From Stenotrophomonas maltophilia (GTDB taxonomy: Bacteria; Pseudomonadota; Gammaproteobacteria; Xanthomonadales; Xanthomonadaceae), in contig NZ_SRHZ01000059.1 of assembly GCF_004684085.1 (NCBI RefSeq), forward strand, positions 21,974 through 85,973: DNA of 64,000 nucleotides. Reading direction: 5' to 3'. This document shows positions 42,548 to 50,692 of the stretch, one piece after another (the stretch's first letter is position 1; each line of letters begins with the position of its first letter). The position numbers were made by a program, and so were the translations under genes. The notes under the pieces were generated by a model. The model saw only the letters and a list, made by a program, of their open reading frames with translations, searched no databases and had not been told where the DNA came from.

Positions 42548-45388
42548 TCAGAAACCGGTGCTGTAACGCAGCGCCGCCTGGCGCGCGCCCTCGCCGCCCA
42601 CACGCTGGTCAAAGCCCAGGCTCAGGCGGCCATTGCGGCCCCACCACGATTCCAACGCCACACCGAACAGCGCACTGCCGCGCGGTGCATCCCAACCCGC
42701 CAACGGTGCCCAGGCATCGACGCCGACGAAACTGGCCTGCCAGTCCGCGTCGCGTCCATCCAAGCGCTGCTGCCATTCGGCATGACCCCGCAGGGTCCAG
42801 CGCCCCCACCCGCGTTCACCACGCAGGCCGGCGAGCATCTGACTGCGTTGCACGCGGTTGGCATCACCGCGCAGGCCGAAACCGAAGCCACCCAGCTCAT
42901 TGAACGCATCGGTATCCACGCGCGTGGTGCTGGCGCCCAGATACGGCGTCAACGACGCCCCGGCGCGACCGAAGCGATAGCCGCCTTCGACGCTGGCACT
43001 GCTGAAGCGGCCGCCGTAGCGCGCAGACACGCCGTACGCGCCGGCGCCCAGCAGCAGCTGGCGGTCCAACGCGCGGGTGAACTGGCCGCTTCCGACCTGG
43101 GCCAGTGCGTACCCACGCCCCAGGTTCCAGCCAGCATACAGCTGCGCCTGCGCCTGGCGATCACGTCCGCGGTCACCACCGAAGCTGCTGCCACCGTTGC
43201 TGCGGGTCTCGCCAAAGGCCACACCCATCAGGCCGTTGCTGCCCAACGGCAGGTCCTGGCCCGCCATCCAGCCACGGCTCTCGGCAGCGTTGCCGGCAAA
43301 GGTGCCCTGACCGGCCTCGCCCAGCGCACTCTGCCAGGTACCGCGCAGTCGCGGTGAGGCCTGCACACGATCGAAGCGTTCGGCAATCGCACGCCGCGAC
43401 ATGTCGATGCTGTCGAAGGTCGCCGCTTCGGCACGGGCATGCGCCTGCCCGGACAGGCTCTGCAGGCTGGCGGCCAGGCCCTGCTCGCCACCGCCGGTCC
43501 ACTGCAGCGCACCGGCTGCCGCACCGAAGGCCGATCCCTGCAGGCCGGGATTGCCATCGAGCACCGCGAATGCACCTTCCACGCGCTGCGCGGCCGCCTG
43601 CGCCGAAGCGTTCAGACCACTGGCCGCAGCGGTGACGCTGACCTGGGTCACGTTCAACCAGGCGTTGTTGCTGTCGTAGCCGTAAGTGGGTGACACCAGC
43701 GAGAGCCCCTGCAGCCCGGTGGACGTGGCAGCGGAGCTGAAGGTGCCGGTCAGGCCACCCGCCGCGTGGATGAGGTCCTGGCGGGTGCCGTTCTGCGGCA
43801 CGTAGCCGGAGACGAAACCATGCACGCGTACACCGCCGTTGATCAGTGCACTGCCGGTGACCTGCAGTGCATTGGCACCGAGGGCGATCATCAGCTGCGC
43901 ACCGGCCTGCTGTGTGTAGTTGCCCTCGATGGTGCCGGTGGTATTACCGGTGGTGAGGAACACGCTGCTGCCGTTGACCACGTTGCCGATCACCCGCGGC
44001 GTGCCGCCGTTGAACTGCAGCCCGGTCGAATCCGGGTCGGGCTGGCCGAGGATCGTCACGTTGGAACGGATCACGCCACCGTTCTGCAGCGACAGGATGC
44101 CGCGCTCGATACGGGTGGCACCGCTGTAGCTGTTGTTGCCGGCCAGCACCAGCTTGCCGCCGCCCTGCTTGACCAGGCCGCCGCCGCCGGTGATGTCGTT
44201 GCTCCACATCGAATTGGTCGATGCCGCATCCACGTTGGCAACCACATCGCCCCAGTCGAAGCGGCCGGGACCATTGATCGCGCGACCGATATCCAGCAGG
44301 CCATAGCCGAACACCGGATCCACGCCGGGGGCGCCGATGTCCTTGGCGGTGCCCAGCAGGGTCTGCCGCACAAGGTTGTTGTCGAAATACGGGAAGCGCT
44401 GCCAGACCAGCGCGGCGGCTCCGGAGATCAACGGCGCCGCGAACGAGGTGCCGTAGTTCCAGTAATAGCTACCGCCATTGGCGTCTGGATAGACCGCGCT
44501 GCCCGGCGCCGCCAGGCAATAGCGTGCGGCCTGCCCACAGGCATTGGCGTAGCTGGCCAGTGCGCCGGGCGCGTACGGATCGACGGCGGTGGCCACCAGC
44601 CAGCCGCGCTCCAGATCGGCCGCAGGCAGTGAGCCGGCCACACCTTTCTGGCTGGGCAGCGCCGCCAGGCTGCTCGGCTCGCTGCGTCCCTCATTGCCGG
44701 AAGCGAACACAACAAGGCCACCATGGTTGATCACGAACGGCCGGTATTCGGCAGCCACCTGCGCGGTGGTCGGCAGGTCGGTCCAGTACAGGCCGCCCCA
44801 CGAGTTGTTCATCACCTTCACGTTGTAGCTGATCAGATCCTGGTGGACCTGTGCCACACCCAGCGGGCCGCTGAAGGCGTTGCCCTGGCCACTGCCGTCA
44901 TCGGTCGGCGGCTTGTCGGAAATGATCCGTGCCGAGACGATCTGCGCACCCGGCGCGATGCCGCCCGGCCAGGTGCCCACCGCTGCGCCGGCGGCCAGGC
45001 TGGCCACTGCCGTGCCGTGACCGACCACGTCGTCAACGGCCAGGTTGTTCTTGGCCGGATCGATGTAGTTGAAGTTGGCCAGCACCCGTCCATTCAGCGC
45101 CACCGCATTGCGTTGCACGCCCGAGTCGACGATACCGATGCGCACCCCCTGCCCGGTCAGGCCCGCAGCCTGTGCGGCGCGCGCGTTGGTGACTGCCAGA
45201 TGCGCATCGAACGTCGGTTCCTGCGGTTTGGCCGGCGGTGGCGGAGTGGGCGGCGGCGTGGTCGGCGGCACCGGGGGAGCCGGCGGATCGATGCGCACGT
45301 TGCTGCCCCCACCGCCTCCTCCACAGGCCGTCAGCGCCAGTGCCAGCGCGGTTGCCAGGACAGACCTCATCATCGTCGTGCGTTCCAT
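42548..45388 (-). CDS. Subtilisin-like autotransporter lipoprotein
   Basis: A 946-residue type Va secreted protease. It has a lipoprotein signal (lipobox LTAC, Cys22), then a Gly run and a Pro-rich linker (about 38-58), an S8 peptidase domain with Asp88 (GIVDSGV), His124 (GHGTAVAS) and Ser near 313 (NYGTSFAAPLISG), passenger repeats (GGGKLVLAGNNSYSGATRIE), and a C-terminal 12-strand barrel of about 280 residues ending YSTGF. The lipid anchor plus S8 plus barrel recalls Neisseria NalP. ATG 45388 or 45373 may be the start. It should cleave surface or host proteins (inference). Confidence 0.92.
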   Translation of the reverse strand: MERTTMMRSVLATALALALTACGGGGGGSNVRIDPPAPPVPPTTPPPTPPPPAKPQEPTFDAHLAVTNARAAQAAGLTGQGVRIGIVDSGVQRNAVALNGRVLANFNYIDPAKNNLAVDDVVGHGTAVASLAAGAAVGTWPGGIAPGAQIVSARIISDKPPTDDGSGQGNAFSGPLGVAQVHQDLISYNVKVMNNSWGGLYWTDLPTTAQVAAEYRPFVINHGGLVVFASGNEGRSEPSSLAALPSQKGVAGSLPAADLERGWLVATAVDPYAPGALASYANACGQAARYCLAAPGSAVYPDANGGSYYWNYGTSFAAPLISGAAALVWQRFPYFDNNLVRQTLLGTAKDIGAPGVDPVFGYGLLDIGRAINGPGRFDWGDVVANVDAASTNSMWSNDITGGGGLVKQGGGKLVLAGNNSYSGATRIERGILSLQNGGVIRSNVTILGQPDPDSTGLQFNGGTPRVIGNVVNGSSVFLTTGNTTGTIEGNYTQQAGAQLMIALGANALQVTGSALINGGVRVHGFVSGYVPQNGTRQDLIHAAGGLTGTFSSAATSTGLQGLSLVSPTYGYDSNNAWLNVTQVSVTAAASGLNASAQAAAQRVEGAFAVLDGNPGLQGSAFGAAAGALQWTGGGEQGLAASLQSLSGQAHARAEAATFDSIDMSRRAIAERFDRVQASPRLRGTWQSALGEAGQGTFAGNAAESRGWMAGQDLPLGSNGLMGVAFGETRSNGGSSFGGDRGRDRQAQAQLYAGWNLGRGYALAQVGSGQFTRALDRQLLLGAGAYGVSARYGGRFSSASVEGGYRFGRAGASLTPYLGASTTRVDTDAFNELGGFGFGLRGDANRVQRSQMLAGLRGERGWGRWTLRGHAEWQQRLDGRDADWQASFVGVDAWAPLAGWDAPRGSALFGVALESWWGRNGRLSLGFDQRVGGEGARQAALRYSTGF

Positions 45389-45570
45389 CGATTCCTTCCC
45401 ATGAACGTTGGCCTGCCTTCATCCCGGCAGGCATGCGCCGCCGCCCAGCGGCGGCCCTCCCCGACCCTCTATACTTGGGCCGACCCCCACGCAGTCTGCC
45501 GGGAAACCGGAGCGCTTCCAACGGCCCCGGTCTCCTTTCCGAACATTGCTTACGCATCAACGAGATTGCC

Positions 45571-46746
45571 ATGTCCAACATCGTCATCGCCGCCGCCAAG
45601 CGCACCGCCATCGGCTCCTTCCTCGGCCAGTTCAATGGCGTGCCGACCCCGACCCTCGGCGCCGCCGCCATCGCCGCCGCCCTGGAGCAGTCGGGTGTCC
45701 CGGCAAGCGACGTTTCTGAAGTCCTCATGGGCTGCGTGCTGCCGGCCAATCTCGGCCAGGCGCCCGCCCGCCAGGCAGCGATCGCTGCCGGCATTCCGCT
45801 GTCGACCGGTGCAACCACGCTGAACAAGGTGTGCGGCTCGGGCATGAAGGCCATCATGCTCGGCCACGACCTGATCAAGGCTGGTTCGGCCAGCATCGTG
45901 GTCGCCGGCGGCATGGAGTCGATGTCCAACGCGCCGCACATGCTGCCGAACTCGCGCACCGGCAACCGCTTCGGCAACTTCCAGGCCGTTGACCACATGG
46001 CTCACGATGGCCTGGTCAACGCCTACGACGGCAAGGCGATGGGTGAGTTCGCCGAAAACGCGGTGGACAAATACCAGTTCAGCCGCGAAGAACAGGACGC
46101 CTACACCATCGAATCGGTCAAGCGCGCACAGGCGGCACAGGCCAACGGTGCGTTTGCCGATGAAATCGTCGCGGTGAAGGTCGCCACCCGCAAGGGCGAG
46201 GTCGAGGTCACCACCGACGAGCAGCCCGGCCGCTCGGACATCGCCAAGATCCCGACCCTGCGTCCGGCCTTCAAGAAGGACGGCAGCGTCACCGCCGCCA
46301 GTTCCTCCAGCATCTCCGACGGCGCTGCTGCCGTGGTGCTGCTGACCGAAGAAGATGCAGCCGCGCGCGGCATCACGCCGCTGGCCCGCATTGTCGGCCA
46401 CGCCACGCATTCGCAGGAACCGGAGTGGTTCACCACCGCGCCGATCGGCGCGCTGCACACGCTGCTGGGCAAGACCGGCTGGTCGGTGGACCAGGTCGAC
46501 CTGTTTGAAATCAACGAAGCCTTTGCCGTGGTGGCGATGGCCCCGATACGTGAGCTCGGCATCCCGCATGACAAGCTCAACGTGAATGGCGGTGCCTGCG
46601 CATTGGGTCATCCCATCGGCGCATCCGGGGCACGGTTGGTGGTGACCCTGGTCAACGCCCTGCGCACGCGCGGTGGCAAGCGCGGCATTGCCACCCTGTG
46701 CATCGGCGGCGGCGAAGCAACGGCTATCGCCATCGAATTGATTTAA
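45571..46746 (+). CDS. Acetyl-CoA C-acetyltransferase (thiolase)
   Basis: A 391-residue thiolase starting MSNIVIAAAKRTAIGSFLGQ. The nucleophilic Cys88 lies in NKVCGSGMKA, the catalytic His in NGGACALGHPIGASGAR near residue 348, and the second Cys in TLCIGGGEA near residue 378. Length and motifs fit a biosynthetic acetoacetyl-CoA thiolase (PhaA/AtoB type). No other beta-oxidation or polyhydroxybutyrate gene lies next to it, so the pathway is open. It is divergent from the autotransporter gene. Confidence 0.93.
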   Translation: MSNIVIAAAKRTAIGSFLGQFNGVPTPTLGAAAIAAALEQSGVPASDVSEVLMGCVLPANLGQAPARQAAIAAGIPLSTGATTLNKVCGSGMKAIMLGHDLIKAGSASIVVAGGMESMSNAPHMLPNSRTGNRFGNFQAVDHMAHDGLVNAYDGKAMGEFAENAVDKYQFSREEQDAYTIESVKRAQAAQANGAFADEIVAVKVATRKGEVEVTTDEQPGRSDIAKIPTLRPAFKKDGSVTAASSSSISDGAAAVVLLTEEDAAARGITPLARIVGHATHSQEPEWFTTAPIGALHTLLGKTGWSVDQVDLFEINEAFAVVAMAPIRELGIPHDKLNVNGGACALGHPIGASGARLVVTLVNALRTRGGKRGIATLCIGGGEATAIAIELI

Positions 46747-46788
46747 ATAGATTTAACGATGATTTCGCAAAAATGAATGCGGGATCGC

Positions 46789-46816
46789 TTGACACCCAAT
46801 CTTGGCTTGTCATCAT
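46789..46816 (+). promoter_or_regulatory. Probable sigma-70 promoter of the first Ala-rich lipoprotein gene
   Basis: A perfect -35 TTGACA (46789-46794) is followed after 16 bases by CATCAT (46811-46816, 4 of 6 to TATAAT). It lies about 55 bases upstream of ATG 46871, in AT-richer DNA than its surroundings. Confidence 0.5.
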
Positions 46817-46870
46817 GTTGTCGGCGCGCAGCATGCGCGTTGCCTAATTCTAACGACGAGGATTTACACA

Positions 46871-47212
46871 ATGAGCATCAACAAGCTGCTGGTCGCGATG
46901 TCCCTGGCTCTGGCCCTGGCCGCCTGCTCGAAGCAGGAAGCTGCCCAGGACGCCGCTGCTTCGGCCAACCAGGCCGCCACCGAAGCCCAGGCTGCTGCCG
47001 ACCAGGCCGCCGCTGCTGGCGCCCAGACCGCCGACGCTGCCCAGCAGGCCGCTGACACCGCCGCCACCGCTGCTGACGCTTCGGTTGACGCTGCTGCCCA
47101 GGCTGGCGCTGCTGCCACCGACGCTGCTGCCGGCGCCGCTGCTGACGCTGCCAAGGCTGCTGAAGGCACCGCTGAGAAGGCCAAGGACGCTGCTGAAGAA
47201 GCCAAGAAGTAA
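46871..47212 (+). CDS. Ala-rich small lipoprotein, copy 1
   Basis: A 113-residue protein with a lipoprotein signal (MSINKLLVAMSLALALAACS, lipobox LAAC). The mature part is more than half Ala, with Asp, Gln, Glu and Lys at regular intervals (AADQAAAAGAQTADAAQQAA), ending AEKAKDAAEEAKK. It should form a long amphipathic helix or coiled coil held at a membrane, Lpp-like in shape but not in sequence. It has its own promoter and a strong terminator. A paralogue follows 157 bases downstream. Function is unknown. Confidence 0.85.
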   Translation: MSINKLLVAMSLALALAACSKQEAAQDAAASANQAATEAQAAADQAAAAGAQTADAAQQAADTAATAADASVDAAAQAGAAATDAAAGAAADAAKAAEGTAEKAKDAAEEAKK

Positions 47213-47238
47213 TAACTTCTTTCTTCACGCTGTTCTGG

Positions 47239-47270
47239 AAAAGCCGCTGGTTCGCCAGCGGCTTTTTCTT
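47239..47270 (+). terminator. Rho-independent terminator
   Basis: AAAAGCCGCTGG-TTCG-CCAGCGGCTTTTT is a stem with a TTCG tetraloop and a T-rich tail, placed 26 bases after the stop of the first Ala-rich lipoprotein gene. Confidence 0.92.
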
Positions 47271-47369
47271 TGCGCCGATGCCAGGTCTGGCTGGCCCACA
47301 TCGCGACCCCGTCTTCACAACGGCATGAATAGGCTGGCGTCCCCATCCATTGCAGTACCGGAGACCGCC

Positions 47370-47780
47370 ATGAAGATTCGTCCGATCACCACCACCCTGC
47401 TGGCCGCCTCCCTGCTGCTGGCCCTGGCCGCCTGCAAGGGCCCGGAAGCCGAACAGGCCAAGCAGGATGCGCAGCAGGCCGCCGACAGCGCCGGCGCTGC
47501 CGCCCGTGACGCTGTCGACAAGGCTGCGGCTGCCACCCGCGAAGCCGCCGACAAGACTGCTGCCGCCTCCGAGCAGGCCGCCGCCGATACCCAGCAGGCG
47601 CTGGACAAGGCAGCAGACGCCACCGCCAACGCTGCCGACAAGGCCAAGGACGCTGCAACCGACGCCGCTGCACACGCCAGTGACGCCACCGCCACCGCCG
47701 CTCAGAAGGTTGCCGACAAGGCCCGCGATGTCGCCAACGACGCGAAGACGAACGCGGCCAAGGAAGAAGCCAAGCACTAA
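47370..47780 (+). CDS. Ala-rich small lipoprotein, copy 2
   Basis: A 136-residue paralogue of the preceding gene: lipoprotein signal (MKIRPITTTLLAASLLLALA, then ACKG; lipobox LAAC), then Ala-rich helical repeats (DAVDKAAAATREAADKTAAA, KAADATANAADKAKDAATDA) and a charged tail (AAKEEAKH). Repeats look 11-residue-like, as in LEA or apolipoprotein helices, and are more regular than in copy 1. A terminator separates the two genes, so they can be regulated independently. Two SMAG repeats and a terminator follow. Confidence 0.85.
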   Translation: MKIRPITTTLLAASLLLALAACKGPEAEQAKQDAQQAADSAGAAARDAVDKAAAATREAADKTAAASEQAAADTQQALDKAADATANAADKAKDAATDAAAHASDATATAAQKVADKARDVANDAKTNAAKEEAKH

Positions 47781-47790
47781 CGGCTCGTTC

Positions 47791-47841
47791 GCCGGGCATG
47801 GCCCGGCGCTACCGGCCAGCCGAGCATGGGCTCGGCTCTAC
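47791..47841 (-). repeat. Two SMAG repeats
   Basis: Minus-oriented copies lie at 47791-47812 (GCCGGGCATGGCCCGGCGCT before AC) and 47818-47841 (AGCCGAGCATGGGCTCGGCT before CTAC). The stems differ in sequence but keep their pairing. Confidence 0.8.
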
Positions 47842-47844
47842 AGG

Positions 47845-47871
47845 AAAAGCCGCGGCAGTGCCGCGGCTTTT
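47845..47871. terminator. Bidirectional-looking intrinsic terminator
   Basis: AAAAGCCGCGGCA-G-TGCCGCGGCTTTT is a perfect 13-bp stem ending in T4 on either strand. It lies between the second lipoprotein gene and the convergent acyl-CoA dehydrogenase gene. Confidence 0.88.
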
Positions 47872-47942
47872 CTGCTTTTCGCTCCCGGCCAAGCGCGGAG
47901 TACAGCAGCCCCCACCGCGAGGGGCTCCGCCGTTGGCCGCCC

Positions 47943-49580
47943 CTACGGCAGCGCGCGCGCCAGCATCGCCGTCAGCTCCAGCCCCGCCGGCAGCGTCCCA
48001 AACGCCAGCCCATGCTCCCCTTCCAGCCGGCTGCGCACGAACGCTTCTGCCATCGGGCTGCGCGCACGCAGCAGCAACGCCGCCTGCAGCAGCAGCGCAG
48101 TGCGCTCACAGAACAGCCTCGCCTGCGATTCCTCCGGCGGCGGCGCCGCTGCCCAGCGCTGCAATGCCGCTGCATAGCGCGCATCACGGTCTGCCACGGC
48201 AGCCAGCTCGGCGCGCAGCGCCACCATCGCCTCCGGCTCACGCGCCAGTGCGCGCAGCACGTCCAGGCACTGGATGTTGCCACTGCCTTCCCAGATCGAA
48301 TTCAACGGTGCCTGCCGGTACAGACGCGGCAGCATCGATTCCTCCACGTAACCCGCACCGCCCAGGCATTCCTGCGCTTCATTGACGAAGGCGGGCGAGC
48401 GCTTGCACAGCCAGTACTTGCCCAGTGCTGTTCCCACCCGTGCCAGTGCAGCCTCGTTGGCATCCACGCCGGCGCGATCCACCGCACGTGCGATGCGCAT
48501 CGACAGCACCGTGGCCGCTTCCGACTCCAGTGCCAGGTCGGCAAGCACATTGGTCATCAACGGGTGCTCCACCAGCAGCTTGCCGAACGTGCGGCGATGG
48601 CGTGCATGGTGCAGCGCCTGCGCCAGCGCCATGCGCATTTCCGCCGCCGCACCCAGCATGCAGTCCAGGCGGGTCATCATCACCATGCCGATGATGGTGG
48701 CCACGCCGCGCCCCTCGTCGCCCACCCGCCATGCCTGTGCGCCGCAGAACTCGACTTCGCTGGAGGCGTTGGCCCAATCGCCGAGTTTGTCCTTCAGCCG
48801 CATCAGCCGGAACGCATTGCGGTCGCCATCGGCCAGGCGCCGCGGCATCAACAGGCAGGTCAGCCCTCCCGGTGCCTGCGCCAGCACCAGGAACCCATCG
48901 CACATCGGCGCGGAGAAGAACCACTTGTGGCCGACCAGCCGGTAACGCTCGCCATCGATCGGTTCGGCGCGCGTGCTGTTGGCGCGCACATCGGAACCGC
49001 CCTGCTTCTCGGTCATGCCCATGCCCAGGGTGATGCCGGCCTTGTCCGTCACCGGTACATCGCGCGGGTCATAGACCGGCGCGGCGGCCTTGCGCGCCCA
49101 CTCGGCCAGATGGGGCTGCGACTGCAGCACCGCCACTGCCGCATGGGTCATCGTCAATGGACAGCTGGTACCGGCCTCGGCCTGGTGATGCAGGTAGCTC
49201 AGCGCTGCACGCGCAACATGTGCACCGGGCTGCGGCTCGTGCCAGGACAGTCCTGCAACGCCGTGCTGCTTCGCTGCATCCATCAACTGGTGATACGCAG
49301 GATGGAATTCCACCGTATCAATGCGGTGGCCCTGTGCGTCATGCGTGCGCAGGCGCGGACGATCACGGTTTGCGTCGAAGCCGAGCCGGTAGAGCTCATC
49401 CCCGGCCAGTGCACCGTACACCGCCAGCCGTGGCGCGAAGCTGCCGGCGTCCTCGCGCTGCACCGCTTCCATCAACGCCACATCGTCGGTCCACAGCTGG
49501 CGGCCGGCAAAGGGGGGGGGCTGGTTGAGCACCACATGGGTTTCGAAAGGCGCATTGCTGCTGAAGCTCGGTCCACTCAT
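47943..49580 (-). CDS. AidB-like acyl-CoA dehydrogenase
   Basis: A 545-residue flavoprotein of the AidB branch, which is longer than ordinary acyl-CoA dehydrogenases (about 390). Features include the flavin-contact segment LGMGMTEKQGGSDVRANSTRA near residue 185, WFFSAPMCDGFLVLAQ, and ECLGGAGYVEESMLPRLYRQ with NSIWEGSGNI near residue 400, all AidB-like. E. coli AidB binds DNA and is part of the alkylation response; its true substrate is unclear. ATG 49580 (MSGPSFSSNAPFETH) or 49589 (MDRM) are both possible. It is divergent from the ligase-associated repair operon. Confidence 0.9.
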   Translation of the reverse strand: MSGPSFSSNAPFETHVVLNQPPPFAGRQLWTDDVALMEAVQREDAGSFAPRLAVYGALAGDELYRLGFDANRDRPRLRTHDAQGHRIDTVEFHPAYHQLMDAAKQHGVAGLSWHEPQPGAHVARAALSYLHHQAEAGTSCPLTMTHAAVAVLQSQPHLAEWARKAAAPVYDPRDVPVTDKAGITLGMGMTEKQGGSDVRANSTRAEPIDGERYRLVGHKWFFSAPMCDGFLVLAQAPGGLTCLLMPRRLADGDRNAFRLMRLKDKLGDWANASSEVEFCGAQAWRVGDEGRGVATIIGMVMMTRLDCMLGAAAEMRMALAQALHHARHRRTFGKLLVEHPLMTNVLADLALESEAATVLSMRIARAVDRAGVDANEAALARVGTALGKYWLCKRSPAFVNEAQECLGGAGYVEESMLPRLYRQAPLNSIWEGSGNIQCLDVLRALAREPEAMVALRAELAAVADRDARYAAALQRWAAAPPPEESQARLFCERTALLLQAALLLRARSPMAEAFVRSRLEGEHGLAFGTLPAGLELTAMLARALP

Positions 49581-49693
49581 CCGATCCATCCTGGCGGCAA
49601 GAGGTGTGCGTTCCGATTGTGCCGCATCGCCCGCCAAGCGCGCGTTCAGGCCGGTTCTCACCCCGTGCACGAGCCACGCGCCACAGTGATCGC

Positions 49694-50692
49694 ATGACAG
49701 GCAACGACGACCTGGTGGTACTGCGCCCGGAGGGGCTGTACTGCGCCGCCGGCGACTTCCACATCGATCCCTGGCGCCCCGTGCCGCGCGCGGTCATCAC
49801 TCATGGGCATGGCGACCACGCACGCCCGGGCATGGGTGAGTACCACTGCAGCGCGGGCAGCCTGCCGATCCTGCGCTGGCGGCTGGGCGATGTGCCGGTG
49901 CAGCCGCATGCCGAGGGTGTGCCTTTCCAGCTTGGCCGGGTACAGGTATCGCTTCACCCGGCCGGCCATGTGCTCGGTTCCTCGCAGGTGCGCATCGATG
50001 ACGGCGAACAGGTCTGGGTCGCGTCGGGCGACTACAAACGCCAGTCTGATCCGACCTGCACACCGTTCGAAGTGGTGCCCTGCGATACCTTCATCACCGA
50101 GGCCACCTTCGCCCTGCCGATCTATCGCTGGCCGGACACCTCGGCAGTCGCCGCGGAGATCGTGGCGTGGCGCCGCGAATGCGAGCAGCGTGGTGAGGCC
50201 GCGATCCTGCTCTGCTACGCACTGGGCAAAGCACAGCGGGTGCTGGCCGAGCTGCTGCCACTGGACGACCGCCCGGCCTGGCTGCATGGCGCCATCGCCA
50301 ACGGCGTGGCGGTCTACCGGCAGGCTGGCGTACCGATGCTGGAGACGCTCACCGTGGCCGAGCAGGGTCGTCAGCCGGAGGCAGCCGGCCAGTTGATCCT
50401 CGCGCCACCGTCGGCTGCGGGCACGCCCTGGATGCGCCGCTTCGGCCGTCACCAGCTGGGTTTCGCCTCTGGCTGGATGCAGCTGCGCGGCAACCGTCGC
50501 CGCCGCAATGTCGATCGCGGCTTCGTCATTTCCGATCATGCCGATTGGCCCGCACTGCTGCAGACCATCGAACAGACCGCCGCGCAGCGGGTGATCGCTA
50601 CGCATGGCAATACCGACGCGTTGATTCCTTTCCTGCGCGAGCGCGGCGTGGCTGCAGAAGCCTTCCGTACTGATTTCGGGAGCGAGGAATGA
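49694..50692 (+). CDS. Ligase-associated DNA exonuclease (metallo-beta-lactamase fold)
   Basis: A 332-residue MBL/beta-CASP-like nuclease, first of four overlapping repair genes. The metal motif is AVITHGHGDHARPG near residue 40 (HxHxDH), followed by HPAGHVLGSSQVRI and, late in the protein, VISDHADWPALL and VIATHGNTDAL. In Pseudomonas the orthologue belongs to a cluster with Lhr-type helicase, ATP-dependent ligase and a metallophosphoesterase. ATG 49694 is chosen for length and for its fit to the MTGNDDLVVLRPEGLY start. Confidence 0.92.
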   Translation: MTGNDDLVVLRPEGLYCAAGDFHIDPWRPVPRAVITHGHGDHARPGMGEYHCSAGSLPILRWRLGDVPVQPHAEGVPFQLGRVQVSLHPAGHVLGSSQVRIDDGEQVWVASGDYKRQSDPTCTPFEVVPCDTFITEATFALPIYRWPDTSAVAAEIVAWRRECEQRGEAAILLCYALGKAQRVLAELLPLDDRPAWLHGAIANGVAVYRQAGVPMLETLTVAEQGRQPEAAGQLILAPPSAAGTPWMRRFGRHQLGFASGWMQLRGNRRRRNVDRGFVISDHADWPALLQTIEQTAAQRVIATHGNTDALIPFLRERGVAAEAFRTDFGSEE

